Counted from the stretch's first letter, positions 43,219 to 57,922 are shown. The stretch: 64,000 bases of DNA from Nocardioides sp. (GCF_030150155.1 NZ_JASLGR010000048.1:1-64000); one strand, 5' to 3'. Made by a program: numbers and translations. Notes: generated by a model from the letters alone, not told the origin.

Positions 43219-44267
43219 GCCGCACGGGCCTGGACAAGAAGACCGCGAAGGACCTGGTCCGGCTGCTGATCTTCATCGTCGTCACCGCGATGGCCACCGG
43301 CCTGCTGGTGCTCACCATCGGCAACATCTCCTTCGGCGGCTCGAACCGCTACGAGGCGGTCTTCTCCGACGCCACCGGGATGAACAAGGGCGACGACGTC
43401 CGGATCGCCGGGGTCAAGGTCGGCACGGTCAAGGACATCCAGATCAAGGACCGGACCAAGGCGTTGGTGACCTTCACCGTCGCTGACGACCAGCACCTGG
43501 CCGATGCCACGAAGGCGACGATCCGCTATCGCAACCTGGTCGGGCAGCGCTACCTCGCGCTCACCGACACCCTCGACAGCGGGGCGCGGATGAGGCCCGG
43601 GCAGACCATCCCGATCACCCAGACCCAGCCCTCGCTCGACCTGAGCACCCTGTTCAACGGCTTCAAGCCGCTCTTCCAGGCGCTCTCGCCCGACGACATC
43701 AACAAGCTCTCCTACGAGATCATCCAGGTCTTCCAGGGGGAGGGTGGCACCCTGGAGAGCCTGCTCTCCCACACCGCCTCGGTGACCCAGACGCTCTCCT
43801 CGCGCGACGCGGTGATCAACTCCCTGATCGACAACCTGAACCAGGTGCTCAACCACCTCGGCGACCGCGACACCCAGCTCTCCTCCCTGATCACCACGTT
43901 CCGTCAGTTCGTCGGCGGACTGGCCAAGGACAAGGACGCCATCCTGGGCTCCCTCGACCAGATCTCCGAGGTCTCGGTGCAGACCGCCGACCTGCTCAAG
44001 GGGATCCGGGACCCGTTCCCCGACGACGTGAAGCAGCTGCGCGCCCTGGCCGACAACCTCAACAACGGTCGCAGCGAGCTCGACCGGGCGCTCCAGGTGC
44101 TGCCGATCAAGCTGAACAAGATCGGTAATACGGCCAGCTACGGCTCGTGGTTCAACTTCTTCCTGTGCGACTTCAACGGTGTGGTGAAGCTGCCCGGCAA
44201 CCAGCAGATCAAGCTCGGTACGTCGACCCTGAACCTCAACACCGGGACGAGGTGCAAGCTCGGATGA
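43215..44267 (+). CDS. mceB: Mce-family protein, second position
   Basis: A 350-residue Mce protein: N-terminal helix (LVRLLIFIVVTAMATGLLVL), MCE domain (ATGMNKGDDVRIAGVKVGTV, YRNLVGQRYLALTD) and a helical tail. The end SWFNFFLCDFNGVVKLPG is typical for MceB. ATGA coupled with neighbours. Confidence 0.9.
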   Translation: MSRTGLDKKTAKDLVRLLIFIVVTAMATGLLVLTIGNISFGGSNRYEAVFSDATGMNKGDDVRIAGVKVGTVKDIQIKDRTKALVTFTVADDQHLADATKATIRYRNLVGQRYLALTDTLDSGARMRPGQTIPITQTQPSLDLSTLFNGFKPLFQALSPDDINKLSYEIIQVFQGEGGTLESLLSHTASVTQTLSSRDAVINSLIDNLNQVLNHLGDRDTQLSSLITTFRQFVGGLAKDKDAILGSLDQISEVSVQTADLLKGIRDPFPDDVKQLRALADNLNNGRSELDRALQVLPIKLNKIGNTASYGSWFNFFLCDFNGVVKLPGNQQIKLGTSTLNLNTGTRCKLG

Positions 44268-45295
44268 CACGACGGATGAGGTGGCCGCTGGCCCGCTCCG
44301 GCGCGGGCGTGCCCGGGGGAGGACGCCCGGCGTTCAAGCCGTTCCGCGAGCGCAACCCGATCACGGTCGGGGCCGTCTGCCTGGCGGTCCTCGCCCTGCT
44401 GATGCTGGCCGCGTTCAAGGCCCAGGACCTGCCGCTGATCGGCGGCGGCACCAAGTACTACGCCGACTTCGCCGAGGCCGGTGGCCTCAAGACCGGCGAC
44501 GAGGTCAGGATCGCCGGGGTCCGGGTCGGCAAGGTCGACCAGATCGCCCTGGACCACGGGCACGTCAAGGTGCGACTGCGGCTCAAGACCGACTCCGCGT
44601 TCGGCCCCGACACCCGGGCCACGATCAAGGTCAAGACCCTGCTCGGCTCGATGTTCGTCGCCCTGGAGCCGGCCGGCGACGGTCAGCTGAAGAAGGGCGC
44701 CGAGATCCCGGTCTCCCGCACCACCTCGCCGTACGACGTCGTGCAGGCGTTCACCGGACTGGCCGACACCGCCGGCGCCATCGACAGCAACCAGCTCGCC
44801 GAGGCCCTGACCACGCTCTCGGACCTGACCCGGACCACCCCTGACTCCTTCAAGCAGGCGCTCAGCGGGGTCTCGGCGCTGTCGCGGAACCTGGCCGCCA
44901 AGGACCAGCAGATCGGCACCCTGCTGACCAACCTGCAGCGGGTCTCGAAGGTGCTCGACGAGCGTGACGGCGACATCGTCGCCCTGATGAAGGACGCCGA
45001 CAGCCTCTTCACCGCCCTGGTCGCCCGGCGCCAGGCGGTGCACGACCTGCTGAGCTCCACCTCGAGCCTGTCCCAGCAGCTCAGCGGGCTGATCACCGAG
45101 AGCCGCGCCGACCTCAACCCGGCGCTGACCCAGGTGAAGAACGTGCTCGGCGTACTGGAGAAGAACGAGGACAACATCGATGAGAGCCTGCGGCTGATGG
45201 CGCCGTTCTACCGGCTGTTCAGCAACGTGCTCGGCAACGGTCCCTGGTTCGACTCCTACATCCAGAACATCCCTCCCGTTCCGGCGGTGGGCTGA
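44264..45295 (+). CDS. mceC: Mce-family protein, third position
   Basis: A 343-residue Mce protein. An Arg/Gly-rich cytosolic start of about 30 residues leads to a membrane helix (ITVGAVCLAVLALLMLAAFK) and the MCE domain (AEAGGLKTGDEVRIAGVRVG). A long helical segment with many Gln/Leu/Asp follows. It ends PWFDSYIQNIPPVPAVG, close to the MceC consensus. TGATG overlap with mceD. Confidence 0.9.
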   Translation: MTRRMRWPLARSGAGVPGGGRPAFKPFRERNPITVGAVCLAVLALLMLAAFKAQDLPLIGGGTKYYADFAEAGGLKTGDEVRIAGVRVGKVDQIALDHGHVKVRLRLKTDSAFGPDTRATIKVKTLLGSMFVALEPAGDGQLKKGAEIPVSRTTSPYDVVQAFTGLADTAGAIDSNQLAEALTTLSDLTRTTPDSFKQALSGVSALSRNLAAKDQQIGTLLTNLQRVSKVLDERDGDIVALMKDADSLFTALVARRQAVHDLLSSTSSLSQQLSGLITESRADLNPALTQVKNVLGVLEKNEDNIDESLRLMAPFYRLFSNVLGNGPWFDSYIQNIPPVPAVG

Positions 45296-46428
45296 TGCGT
45301 ACCGTGCTGAAGTGGGTGGTGCCGGCGGTGATCGCGCTGGTGGTCGTGGTGAGCGGCGTGCGGCTCTTCCTCGGCCACGACCAGCGCACCGTGGTCGCGC
45401 AGTTCCCGCGCACCGTCTCGATCTACCAGGGCAGCGAGGTCCGGGTGCTGGGGGTGACCGTCGGCAGCGTCGACAAGGTCGAGCCCGGTGGCACCAGCGT
45501 CAAGGTGACGATGCACTACGACGCCGACGTCGAGGTGCCGGCCGACGCCAAGGCCGTGATCGTGTCGCCCTCGGTCGTCGGCGACCGGTTCATCCAGCTC
45601 ACCCCGGCGTACGTCTCGGGCCCACGGCTGGCCGACGGTGCGGTCCTCGACGTCTCCCGTACGGCGACCCCGCTCGAGCTCGACGACATCTACGGCGACC
45701 TCGACACCGTGGTCAAGGCGATCGGTCCCGAGGGCGCCAACAAGAACGGCGCGCTCAGCGACCTGCTCGACCAGACCGCGAAGAACTTCGGTGGTCAGGG
45801 TGCGCAGCTGCACCAGACCATCGGCGACTTCAGTGACCTGACCCGGACGCTGGACAACAACAAGGACAAGCTCTTCTCCTCGGCCAGCCAGCTGGAGGGG
45901 TTCATCAACACGCTGGCGAAGAACGACGGCACCGTGCAGAAGTTCAACACCTCGCTGGCCTCGGTCTCCGAGATGCTCGCCGGGGAGCGGTCGGACCTGG
46001 CCAGCTCGCTGCGTAACCTGGCCACCGCGCTCGGGGACGTGCAGAGCTTCGTCAAGGAGAACAAGGATGTGCTGCACAGCGACATCTCCAGCCTCAACCG
46101 GCTGGCCAAGGTGATCGTGAAGCGGCGCGACGCGCTGGCCGAGACCCTGGACAACGCCCCGCTGGCGCTGGACAACCTGTTCCACGCCTACAACCCGCAG
46201 GCCGGCACGCTCGACACCAACGCGAACCTGGACAAGCTGCTGCCCTACAGCCTGAGCAACCTGCCGCTGACGCTGTGCACGGCCCTGAACAACATCGACA
46301 AGACCGGGACGCTGTGCAACGCGCTCGGTGGTGCCGGTCGCTCCGGCCAGGTCTTCGGCTCGGCCGCCGGCACCGGATCGGCGGTCGGCAAGCGGACCGA
46401 TCCGACGCTGGGAGGGCTGGTCAAGTGA
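45295..46428 (+). CDS. mceD: Mce-family protein, fourth position
   Basis: A 377-residue Mce protein with N-terminal helix (VVPAVIALVVVVSGVRLFLG), MCE domain (YQGSEVRVLGVTVGSVDKVE, VVGDRFIQLTPAY) and a long helical tail ending in a Gly/Ala-rich stretch. Normal length. Overlaps the preceding and next genes. Confidence 0.9.
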   Translation: MRTVLKWVVPAVIALVVVVSGVRLFLGHDQRTVVAQFPRTVSIYQGSEVRVLGVTVGSVDKVEPGGTSVKVTMHYDADVEVPADAKAVIVSPSVVGDRFIQLTPAYVSGPRLADGAVLDVSRTATPLELDDIYGDLDTVVKAIGPEGANKNGALSDLLDQTAKNFGGQGAQLHQTIGDFSDLTRTLDNNKDKLFSSASQLEGFINTLAKNDGTVQKFNTSLASVSEMLAGERSDLASSLRNLATALGDVQSFVKENKDVLHSDISSLNRLAKVIVKRRDALAETLDNAPLALDNLFHAYNPQAGTLDTNANLDKLLPYSLSNLPLTLCTALNNIDKTGTLCNALGGAGRSGQVFGSAAGTGSAVGKRTDPTLGGLVK

Positions 46429-47930
46429 GGCGCTCACCGATGAGGCTGCTGCTCGGCACCCTGCTCGCCCTGGTCGCGATCAGCGTCTCGGGCTGCCGCT
46501 GGGATGTCTACGACCTGCCGCTGCCCGGCGGTGCCGACACCGGCAAGAACCCGATCAACGTCACCGTCGAGTTCGCCGACGTGCTCGACCTGGTGCCCGA
46601 CTCGGCGGTCAAGGTCTCCGACGTCACGGTCGGCAAGGTGAAGTCCATCCGGCTGGTCGACGGGCATGCCGACGTCGACCTGACCCTGCGCCGCGACACC
46701 GCGCTGCCGGTCAACGCGGTGGCGAGCATCCGCCAGACCAGCCTGCTGGGGGAGAAGTTCGTCGACCTGGCCGCGCCGGCCTCCGACGCCAGCGCGGTCA
46801 AGCTGACCAGCGGCGACACGATCACCCTGGCCGACAGCGGACGCAACCCGGAGATCGAGGAGGTGCTCGGCGCGCTCAGCCTGGTGCTCAACGGCGGCGG
46901 TGTCGCCCAGCTCCAGTCGATCGCCAGCGAGCTCAACAAGGCCCTGGGCGGGCACGAGGACGCCGCCCGCAGCGTGCTGGTCCAGGCGAACACGTTCGCC
47001 ACCCAGCTCGACACCCACAAGGGCGAGATCGTCACCGCGATCGAGGCGCTGGACCGGCTGGCGAAGTCGGCGCGGGCCCAGGAGAAGACGATCGACGCGA
47101 CCCTGGAGGACCTCCCGGCGGCGCTGACCAGCATCGACTCCCAGCGCCAGGACCTGGTCACCATGCTGGACTCGCTGAGCAGCCTCGGCACGGTCGGCAC
47201 CCGGGTGATCAAGGCGTCGAAGTCGCAGGTGATCCGGATCTTCCAGAACCTCCAGCCGACGCTGACCCAGCTGGCCGCGGCCGGTGACCACCTGGTCAAC
47301 TCGCTGGACACGGTCTTCACCTACCCGTTCGTCGACGACCTGGTCGGCCGGGACCCGCAGGTCGCCCGCAACATCCACATGGGCGACTACGTCAACCTCT
47401 CCATCGACCTCGAGATCGACGCCTCCAAGCCCCTGGTCGACCTGACCAACCCGGTGCCGAGCGCGATCAACCCGACTGCGGTGGTGGGCAACCTACTCAC
47501 GTGCCTCACCTCGGGGAGCCTGTCCAGCAAGGCCTGCAAGGACCTGATCGCCTCGGGCACGACGCTGGTCAACATCCTCAACGAGTGCAAGAAGCCCTCC
47601 AACCGCGACACCGCCCTGTGCGACGTGCTCAACCAGGTCCCGGGGCTGCCGAACCTGAGCGGCATCGTGCCCTCGCAGATCCCGTCGGTGCTCAACTCGC
47701 TGCTGCCGAACCCGCTCAACGACGTCCTCAGCGGACTGTTGCCGGGGCTGTTGCGGGCCGCGCCGGGGTCACCGACGGCCACCGCCTCCTCCGGGCCGTC
47801 CGGGTCGGCGGCACCGTCGGCGAGCGGCACCGTGTCGGGGCGGTTCAGCTACTCCGAGCTCAGCCGGGCCTATGACCCGACCCTGGTGCGGCTCCTCGTT
47901 CCCGGCCTCGCCACCGGAGGTGCCCAGTGA
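46425..47930 (+). CDS. mceE: Mce-family lipoprotein, fifth position
   Basis: About 501 residues. The lipoprotein signal (MRLLLGTLLALVAISVSGC, lipobox VSGC) is as usual for MceE/LprK, which is lipid-anchored rather than membrane-spanning. MCE domain INVTVEFADVLDLVPDSAVK. The C-terminal third has several Cys and a Pro/Ser/Ala-rich tail. The GTG at 46425 overlaps the mceD stop; an ATG at 46440 directly before the signal peptide is the alternative. Confidence 0.9.
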   Translation: MRRSPMRLLLGTLLALVAISVSGCRWDVYDLPLPGGADTGKNPINVTVEFADVLDLVPDSAVKVSDVTVGKVKSIRLVDGHADVDLTLRRDTALPVNAVASIRQTSLLGEKFVDLAAPASDASAVKLTSGDTITLADSGRNPEIEEVLGALSLVLNGGGVAQLQSIASELNKALGGHEDAARSVLVQANTFATQLDTHKGEIVTAIEALDRLAKSARAQEKTIDATLEDLPAALTSIDSQRQDLVTMLDSLSSLGTVGTRVIKASKSQVIRIFQNLQPTLTQLAAAGDHLVNSLDTVFTYPFVDDLVGRDPQVARNIHMGDYVNLSIDLEIDASKPLVDLTNPVPSAINPTAVVGNLLTCLTSGSLSSKACKDLIASGTTLVNILNECKKPSNRDTALCDVLNQVPGLPNLSGIVPSQIPSVLNSLLPNPLNDVLSGLLPGLLRAAPGSPTATASSGPSGSAAPSASGTVSGRFSYSELSRAYDPTLVRLLVPGLATGGAQ

Positions 47931-49123
47931 TCACCCAGCGCACGAGGATCCAGCTCGTCGTCTTCGCTCTCATCACCCTGCTCGGGGTGAGCTTCGCCGG
48001 CGCGAAGTACGCCCGCCTGGACCGGCTGGTGCACGATCCGGCGTACACGGTGGTGGCGCACTTCGCCTCCTCCGGTGGCATCTACGAGGGTGCCGAGGTC
48101 GACTGGCGGGGGGTCAAGGTCGGCACCGTGAGCAAGCTCGTGCTGACCGACGACGGCGTCGACGTCCACCTCGACGTGGACAAGAAGTGGCGCTCGATCC
48201 CGAGCGACACGATCGCCGCGGTCGCCAACCGTTCGGCCGTCGGTGAGCAGTACGTCGACCTCCAGCCGGCCACGAACAGTGGACCGTACCTGCGCCAGGG
48301 CTCCCAGATCGCCGTCGCCAAGACCCGCACCCCGCTGCCGACCGAGACCCTGCTCGGCGACGCCGCCAAGACCGTCGGATCGGTCAACCAGCAGTCCCTG
48401 GCGACCACGATCCACGAGCTCGGCACCGCCTTCGCGGGCACCGCGGGCGACCTCCAGACGATCCTGGACTCGACCACGTCGTTCCTCAAGACCGCCGACG
48501 CCAACTTCGACACCACCACGGCCCTGATCAAGGACGCCAACACGGTGCTCTCGGGTCAGGTCGCCACCGGGTCGGCGCTGACCAGCTTCGCCAAGAACCT
48601 CTCGCTGTTCAGCGGCGTGCTGGCCGGCAGCGACAAGGACCTGCGCACCCTGATCACCAACGGCGCCGCGGGGGCCTCGCTGCTCAAGCAGTTCCTCGAC
48701 GACAACAACGTCGACCTCACCCAGCTGCTGAGCGAGTCGGTCACCATCGGCGACGTGATCTACCAGAAGCTGCCCGGCCTCAAGGCGATCCTGGTGATCT
48801 ACCCGTACGTCGTCGAGGGCGGGTTCACCGTGGTCAGCAAGGACAACGTCAGCGGCCAGTGGGATGCCCACTTCGGCCTGGTGCTGACCCCGGACAAACT
48901 CTGCACGAACGGCTACAACACCAAGAAGCGGGCGCCCCAGGACGGCTCGAACCGGGCGCTCAACACCTCCGCGCGCTGTGCCGACCCGGCGACGAAGTCG
49001 AACCCGCGCGGTGCCCAGAACCTCAATCGGGCCGCCCCGGCGACCGGCGACGTGGATACTTCTTCGGTGATCGGTTCCTATGACCCGACGTCGAGGTCGT
49101 TCAGCTGGGGAGCACCGCAGTGA
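47927..49123 (+). CDS. mceF: Mce-family protein, sixth position
   Basis: A 398-residue Mce protein with N-terminal helix (TRIQLVVFALITLLGVSFAG) and MCE domain (ASSGGIYEGAEVDWRGVKVG, NRSAVGEQYVDLQP). The C-terminal region is typical of MceF (KLPGLKAILVIYPYVVEGG, CADPATKSNPRGAQNLNRA). GTG start inside GTGA overlap. Confidence 0.9.
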   Translation: MITQRTRIQLVVFALITLLGVSFAGAKYARLDRLVHDPAYTVVAHFASSGGIYEGAEVDWRGVKVGTVSKLVLTDDGVDVHLDVDKKWRSIPSDTIAAVANRSAVGEQYVDLQPATNSGPYLRQGSQIAVAKTRTPLPTETLLGDAAKTVGSVNQQSLATTIHELGTAFAGTAGDLQTILDSTTSFLKTADANFDTTTALIKDANTVLSGQVATGSALTSFAKNLSLFSGVLAGSDKDLRTLITNGAAGASLLKQFLDDNNVDLTQLLSESVTIGDVIYQKLPGLKAILVIYPYVVEGGFTVVSKDNVSGQWDAHFGLVLTPDKLCTNGYNTKKRAPQDGSNRALNTSARCADPATKSNPRGAQNLNRAAPATGDVDTSSVIGSYDPTSRSFSWGAPQ

Positions 49124-49698
49124 GCCCGCTGCTGCGACGCGGGATCGTCGCCGTGCTCGGGGTCGTGATGGTGCTGGCGGTGGCCGCCCTGGGCTACCAG
49201 GCCGCGCACCGTGACGGTCTGCCGTGGAAGACGGACAACGCCACCCAGGACGCCCGCGACACCGTGATGGGGCAGGCCCGGGCCTTCATGAAGCGGGTCA
49301 ACACCTACGGGCCCGATCTGGTGCAGGGCTCCACGATGCCGACGTACCGCAGTGGGGTGGAGGCGCTGGTGACGACGAAGTTCAAGTCCGCGTTCGACCA
49401 GAACGTGCCCTACGCCGAGGCGACCGTGACGCAGGCCGGTCTGGACCGGCAGACGAAGGTCTACTCCGCCGGAGTCGGCGACCTCGACCTGGACCGGGGG
49501 AGGGCCACGGTGCTGGTGGTGGGGGAGCTGACCAACTCCTTCCCCGACGCCAAGCACCCGAAGGACACCTCCAAGCGGCAGTCGGCCGACCCGCAGCCCT
49601 ATCGGGTCGAGGTCTCCCTGGTGCGCCAGGGCGGTGACTGGAAGGTCGACGACTTCACCCCGGTCGGGGCCGAGGCGCAGCAGCAGGTGACGAAGTGA
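49120..49698 (+). CDS. Mce-associated membrane protein (Mas) 1
   Basis: A 192-residue protein with one N-terminal helix (GIVAVLGVVMVLAVAALGYQ) and a soluble NTF2-like domain of the Mas/MCE-associated type (ending VSLVRQGGDWKVDDFTPVG). Such proteins stabilise the Mce complex outside the membrane. Overlaps mceF and the next gene by 4 bases each. Confidence 0.85.
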   Translation: MSPLLRRGIVAVLGVVMVLAVAALGYQAAHRDGLPWKTDNATQDARDTVMGQARAFMKRVNTYGPDLVQGSTMPTYRSGVEALVTTKFKSAFDQNVPYAEATVTQAGLDRQTKVYSAGVGDLDLDRGRATVLVVGELTNSFPDAKHPKDTSKRQSADPQPYRVEVSLVRQGGDWKVDDFTPVGAEAQQQVTK

Positions 49699-50279
49699 GC
49701 GAGCAGAGCGTGGCCGACACCGAGAACGCCGGCGAGTCGACCGGCGAGACGACCGCCGAGTCGACCGACGGGTCGACGGCAGCGGAGCGACGCCCGTCGC
49801 GTCCGGTGCCGGGCTGGCTGATCGCCGTGCTCGGCGTGCTCGCCCTGGCCCTGGTCAGCGTGGCGGCCTGGTCGTGGAGCCGGCCTGACCCGGTCGCGGC
49901 CGAGGACGCCGCCGTGGCCGCCCAGCACGCGGCCGAGCAGGCCATCGTGCCGGTGGTCGCCTACGACTACCGGACCCTGGACGAGAACGAGAAGGACGCC
50001 GAGAGCTACCTGACCTCGCGCTACCGCACCGCGCAGTTCGCCCCGCTGTGGGCGACGGTGAAGAAGAACGCCCCGGCCTCCAAGACCGTGATCACGGCGA
50101 CCGTGGTCGGCTCGGGCGTCGTGCACGCCACCCCGGACCGGGTGCAGGTGCTGGTCCTGGTCGACCGCCCGACGAGCAACGCCACCACCACGACGCCGGT
50201 CACCTACGAGGACCACGTCACGGTCACGATGGTGCGCTCGGGCGGCCGGTGGCTGATCGACGACCTCACCACCGACTAG
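49695..50279 (+). CDS. Mce-associated membrane protein (Mas) 2
   Basis: A 194-residue relative of the preceding gene. An acidic Thr/Ser/Glu-rich cytosolic start of ~35 residues, one helix (GWLIAVLGVLALALVSVAAW) and an NTF2-like domain ending MVRSGGRWLIDDLTTD. Last gene of the mce operon. 280 bases follow before rpoB. Confidence 0.85.
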   Translation: MSEQSVADTENAGESTGETTAESTDGSTAAERRPSRPVPGWLIAVLGVLALALVSVAAWSWSRPDPVAAEDAAVAAQHAAEQAIVPVVAYDYRTLDENEKDAESYLTSRYRTAQFAPLWATVKKNAPASKTVITATVVGSGVVHATPDRVQVLVLVDRPTSNATTTTPVTYEDHVTVTMVRSGGRWLIDDLTTD

Positions 50280-50430
50280 TCGCCGACGACGCCGTACGCC
50301 GGCCCGGGGCAGCCCCGACACGCCGTACGGCACGCCGCGCGCGGGCCGAGGTGCTTGACCTGCTGACCGGATCGGCGCATCATCTTCCGCGAAAGCCGAC
50401 TGTGCCGAGAGGGCGGGAAGAACGTCGGGG

Positions 50431-50459
50431 TTGAGTCGCGCCGTCTTTTGATGTAGCGT
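50431..50459 (+). promoter_or_regulatory. Probable rpoB promoter
   Basis: TTGAGT (50431-50436) and TAGCGT (50454-50459), 17 bases apart, about 100 bases before rpoB. The rest of 50280-50559 has GC-rich inverted repeats (GCCGTACGCCGGC near 50290) but no gene. Confidence 0.65.
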
Positions 50460-50559
50460 AGCGCTTTGCGCGTGCCCTCAAATGCCCCGGGTCTGTCCGG
50501 TGACCCTCGGGTGGTGGGTGTCGCGCTATCCACCAGCGAAACCTGTTGAAGGATTCCTC

Positions 50560-54036
<3,477 letters not shown>

Positions 54037-54058
54037 GTAAGGGTAGGTATTCAAAAAA

Positions 54059-57000
54059 GTGTTGGACGTTAACTTCTTCGACCAGCTGAAGATCGGCCTG
54101 GCCACCGCGGACGAGATCCGCGCGTGGAGCCACGGCGAGGTCAAGAAGCCGGAGACCATCAACTACCGCACGCTCAAGCCCGAGCGGGACGGACTCTTCT
54201 GCGAGAAGATCTTCGGCCCGACCCGGGACTGGGAGTGCTACTGCGGCAAGTACAAGCGCGTCCGCTTCAAGGGCATCATCTGTGAGCGTTGTGGCGTCGA
54301 GGTCACCCGCTCCAAGGTGCGCCGCGAGCGGATGGGCCACATCGAGCTGGCCGCTCCCGTGACCCACATCTGGTACTTCAAGGGCGTGCCGTCGCGACTG
54401 GGCTACCTGCTCGACCTCGCCCCGAAGGACCTCGAGAAGGTCATCTACTTCGCTGCCTACATGATCACCTCCGTCGACGAGGACGCGCGTCACCGCGACC
54501 TGCCGTCGCTGGAGAACAAGGTCGGCCTGGAGCGCGACCGTCTCACCAAGCGCATGGACACCGCGCTCAACGACCGCCAGAAGAAGCTCGAGGAGGACCT
54601 CGCGGCTCTGGAGGCCGAGGGCGCCAAGGCGGACCAGAAGCGCAAGGTCCGCGACGGTGCCGAGCGCGAGCTCAACTCCATCCGCAAGCGGTCCGAGGGT
54701 GAGCTCGCTCGCCTCGAGGCCGTGTGGGACACGTTCAAGAACCTCAAGGTCCAGGACCTGATGGGTGACGAGCTGCTCTACCGCGAGATGAAGAACTGGT
54801 TCGGCAAGTACTTCGAGGGCCACATGGGCGCCACGGCGATCCAGAAGCGCCTGCAGGACTTCGACATCGCTGCCGAGGTCGAGTCCCTGCGCGAGACCAT
54901 CGCCACCGGCAAGGGTCAGCGCAAGGTGCGTGCGCTCAAGCGGCTCAAGGTCGTCGACGCGTTCCGCAAGACCGGCAACCAGCCGATCGGCATGGTCCTG
55001 GACGCCGTCCCGGTCATCCCGCCGGACCTGCGCCCGATGGTGCAGCTCGACGGTGGCCGCTTCGCGACCTCCGACCTGAACGACCTGTACCGCCGCGTGA
55101 TCAACCGGAACAACCGACTCAAGCGTCTGCTCGACCTCGGTGCCCCGGAGATCATCGTCAACAACGAGAAGCGGATGCTCCAGGAGGCCGTCGACTCGCT
55201 GTTCGACAACGGCCGTCGTGGTCGTCCGGTGACCGGTCCGGGCAACCGCCCGCTCAAGTCGCTCTCCGACATGCTCAAGGGCAAGCAGGGTCGCTTCCGT
55301 CAGAACCTGCTCGGTAAGCGCGTCGACTACTCGGGTCGTTCCGTCATCGTCTCGGGTCCGCAGCTGAAGCTGCACCAGTGCGGTCTGCCCAAGCAGATGG
55401 CCCTGGAGCTCTTCAAGCCGTTCGTGATGAAGCGCCTGGTGGACCTGAGCCACGCTCAGAACATCAAGTCCGCCAAGCGGATGGTCGAGCGCGCCCGTCC
55501 GGTCGTGTGGGACGTCCTCGAAGAGGTCATCACCGAGCACCCGGTCCTGCTGAACCGTGCACCTACCCTGCACCGTCTCGGCATCCAGGCGTTCGAGCCG
55601 CAGCTGATCGAGGGCAAGGCCATCCAGCTGCACCCGCTGGTCTGTGGCGCCTTCAACGCCGACTTCGATGGTGACCAGATGGCTGTTCACCTGCCGCTGT
55701 CGGCGGAGGCTCAGGCTGAGGCCCGCGTGCTCATGCTCTCGACGAACAACATCCTCAAGCCGTCGGACGGTCGTCCGGTGACGATGCCGTCGCAGGACAT
55801 GATCATCGGTCTGTTCTTCCTGACCACCGACCGCGACGACCAGCCCGGTGTCGGCCGTGCGTTCAGCTCGCCCGCCGAGGCGATCATGGCGTTCGACCGT
55901 CGCGAGATCACCCTGCAGTCGCAGGTCAAGATCCGGCTCAACGACATCGTGCCGCCGGAGGACTGGGAGGCCCCCGAGGGCTGGACCGCGGGCGACCCGG
56001 TCATCCTCGAGACCACCCTCGGCCGGACGATCTTCAACGACACGCTGCCGGCGGACTTCCCGTACGTCAACGAGGAGGTCGGCAAGAAGCGTCTCGGCGC
56101 GATCGTCAACGCGCTGGCCGAGCGTTACCCCAAGGTCGTCGTCGCGGCGTCCCTGGACGCCCTCAAGGACAACGGCTTCCACTGGGCCACCCGTTCGGGT
56201 GTCACGGTCTCGATCGACGACGTCACCACGCCGGCGAACAAGACCGAGATCCTGGCCGGCTACGAGGCCAAGGCCGCCAAGATCCAGAAGCAGTACGAGC
56301 GTGGTCTCGTCACTGACGAGGAGCGCCGTCAGGAGCTCATCGAGATCTGGACCGAGGCCGCCAAGGTCGTCGGTGAGGCGATGGAGAAGGCCTTCGACAA
56401 GAAGAACCCGATCTTCATGCAGGTCACCTCGGGTGCCTCGGGTAACTTCAACCAGATCCGCCAGGTCGGCGCCATGCGTGGTCTGGTCGCGAACCCGAAG
56501 GGCGAGATCATCCCGCGCCCGATCAAGGCCAACTTCCGTGAAGGCCTGTCGGTGCTCGAGTACTTCATCTCGACCCACGGTGCTCGTAAGGGTCTGGCCG
56601 ACACCGCTCTGCGTACCGCTGACTCCGGTTACCTCACCCGTCGTCTGGTCGACGTCTCCCAGGACGTCATCATTCGCGAGGAGGACTGTGGCACCGAGCG
56701 TGGCTTCGTCGTGGACCTGATCAACGACGACGTCGAGACCACGGCGTACGCCCGGACCGCTGCGACCGAGGTCGTCGCCCCCAACGGCGACGTCCTGGCC
56801 CAGCCCGGCGACGACCTGGGTGACGTCAAGATCGCCGAGCTCATCGAGGCCGGCGTGACCGAGATCAAGATCCGTTCGGTCCTCACCTGTGAGGCTGCGA
56901 CGGGTACCTGCGCGAAGTGCTATGGCCGTTCGCTGGCCACCGGCAAGCTGGTCGACATCGGTGAGGCGGTCGGCATCATCGCCGCCCAGTCCATCGGTGA

Positions 57001-57904
57001 GCCCGGCACGCAGCTGACCATGCGTACCTTCCACACCGGTGGTGTGGCCTCGGCTGACGACATCACGCAGGGTCTTCCCCGCGTCGTGGAGCTCTTCGAG
57101 GCCCGCACCCCGAAGGGTGTCGCCCCGATCAGCGAGGCCGCCGGCCGCGTTCAGATCGAGGAGACGGACAAGGCCCGCAAGGTCCTGGTCACCCCCGACG
57201 ACGGTTCGGACGTCATCGAGTACGTGGTGTCGCGTCGTTCGCGCCTCAACGTCGCCGACGGCGAGCACGTCGAGGTCGGTCGCACCCTGACGGTCGGTAC
57301 CCCCGACCCGAAGGAGGTGCTGCGCATCCTCGGTGTCCGCTCCACCCAGAAGCACCTCGTCGACGAGGTCCAGGGCGTGTACAAGTCCCAGGGTGTGGCC
57401 ATCCACGCGAAGCACATCGAGATCATCGTGCGGCAGATGCTGCGCCGGATCACCGTGCTCGAGTCGGGTGACACCAACCTGCTCCCGTCCGACCTGGTCG
57501 ACCGCTCGAAGTACGAGTCGGAGAACCGTCGGGTCGTCTCCGAGGGCGGCAAGCCGGCCTCGGGTCGTCCGGAGCTGATGGGTATCACCAAGGCGTCGCT
57601 CGCGACCGAGTCGTGGCTCTCGGCGGCCTCCTTCCAGGAGACCACCCGAGTCCTCACCGACGCGGCCATCAACGGGCGCTCCGACAGCCTGCGCGGCCTG
57701 AAGGAGAACGTCATCATCGGTAAGCTCATCCCGGCCGGCACCGGCCTGGAGCGCTACCGCAACATCCGGGTCGAGCCGACCGAGGAGGCCCGCGCTGCGG
57801 CCTACTCCGTCACCGGCTACGACAACTACGATTACGACTTCGGTCACGGCACTGGTCAGGCCGTCGCTCTCGACGACTTCGACTTCGGCTCGTACCAGAA
57901 CTGA
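54059..57904 (+). CDS. rpoC: DNA-directed RNA polymerase subunit beta'
   Basis: A 1281-residue subunit. Zinc site 1 is [20 protein letters not shown] and zinc site 2 is [13 protein letters not shown]. The catalytic magnesium motif is [19 protein letters not shown] start with AAGGGTAGG at some distance. Normal length for actinobacteria. Ends at a strong terminator, so rpoB-rpoC form one unit. Confidence 0.97.
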   Translation: MLDVNFFDQLKIGLATADEIRAWSHGEVKKPETINYRTLKPERDGLFCEKIFGPTRDWECYCGKYKRVRFKGIICERCGVEVTRSKVRRERMGHIELAAPVTHIWYFKGVPSRLGYLLDLAPKDLEKVIYFAAYMITSVDEDARHRDLPSLENKVGLERDRLTKRMDTALNDRQKKLEEDLAALEAEGAKADQKRKVRDGAERELNSIRKRSEGELARLEAVWDTFKNLKVQDLMGDELLYREMKNWFGKYFEGHMGATAIQKRLQDFDIAAEVESLRETIATGKGQRKVRALKRLKVVDAFRKTGNQPIGMVLDAVPVIPPDLRPMVQLDGGRFATSDLNDLYRRVINRNNRLKRLLDLGAPEIIVNNEKRMLQEAVDSLFDNGRRGRPVTGPGNRPLKSLSDMLKGKQGRFRQNLLGKRVDYSGRSVIVSGPQLKLHQCGLPKQMALELFKPFVMKRLVDLSHAQNIKSAKRMVERARPVVWDVLEEVITEHPVLLNRAPTLHRLGIQAFEPQLIEGKAIQLHPLVCGAFNADFDGDQMAVHLPLSAEAQAEARVLMLSTNNILKPSDGRPVTMPSQDMIIGLFFLTTDRDDQPGVGRAFSSPAEAIMAFDRREITLQSQVKIRLNDIVPPEDWEAPEGWTAGDPVILETTLGRTIFNDTLPADFPYVNEEVGKKRLGAIVNALAERYPKVVVAASLDALKDNGFHWATRSGVTVSIDDVTTPANKTEILAGYEAKAAKIQKQYERGLVTDEERRQELIEIWTEAAKVVGEAMEKAFDKKNPIFMQVTSGASGNFNQIRQVGAMRGLVANPKGEIIPRPIKANFREGLSVLEYFISTHGARKGLADTALRTADSGYLTRRLVDVSQDVIIREEDCGTERGFVVDLINDDVETTAYARTAATEVVAPNGDVLAQPGDDLGDVKIAELIEAGVTEIKIRSVLTCEAATGTCAKCYGRSLATGKLVDIGEAVGIIAAQSIGEPGTQLTMRTFHTGGVASADDITQGLPRVVELFEARTPKGVAPISEAAGRVQIEETDKARKVLVTPDDGSDVIEYVVSRRSRLNVADGEHVEVGRTLTVGTPDPKEVLRILGVRSTQKHLVDEVQGVYKSQGVAIHAKHIEIIVRQMLRRITVLESGDTNLLPSDLVDRSKYESENRRVVSEGGKPASGRPELMGITKASLATESWLSAASFQETTRVLTDAAINGRSDSLRGLKENVIIGKLIPAGTGLERYRNIRVEPTEEARAAAYSVTGYDNYDYDFGHGTGQAVALDDFDFGSYQN

Positions 57905-57922
57905 TCGAGTCGATCTGCACGA

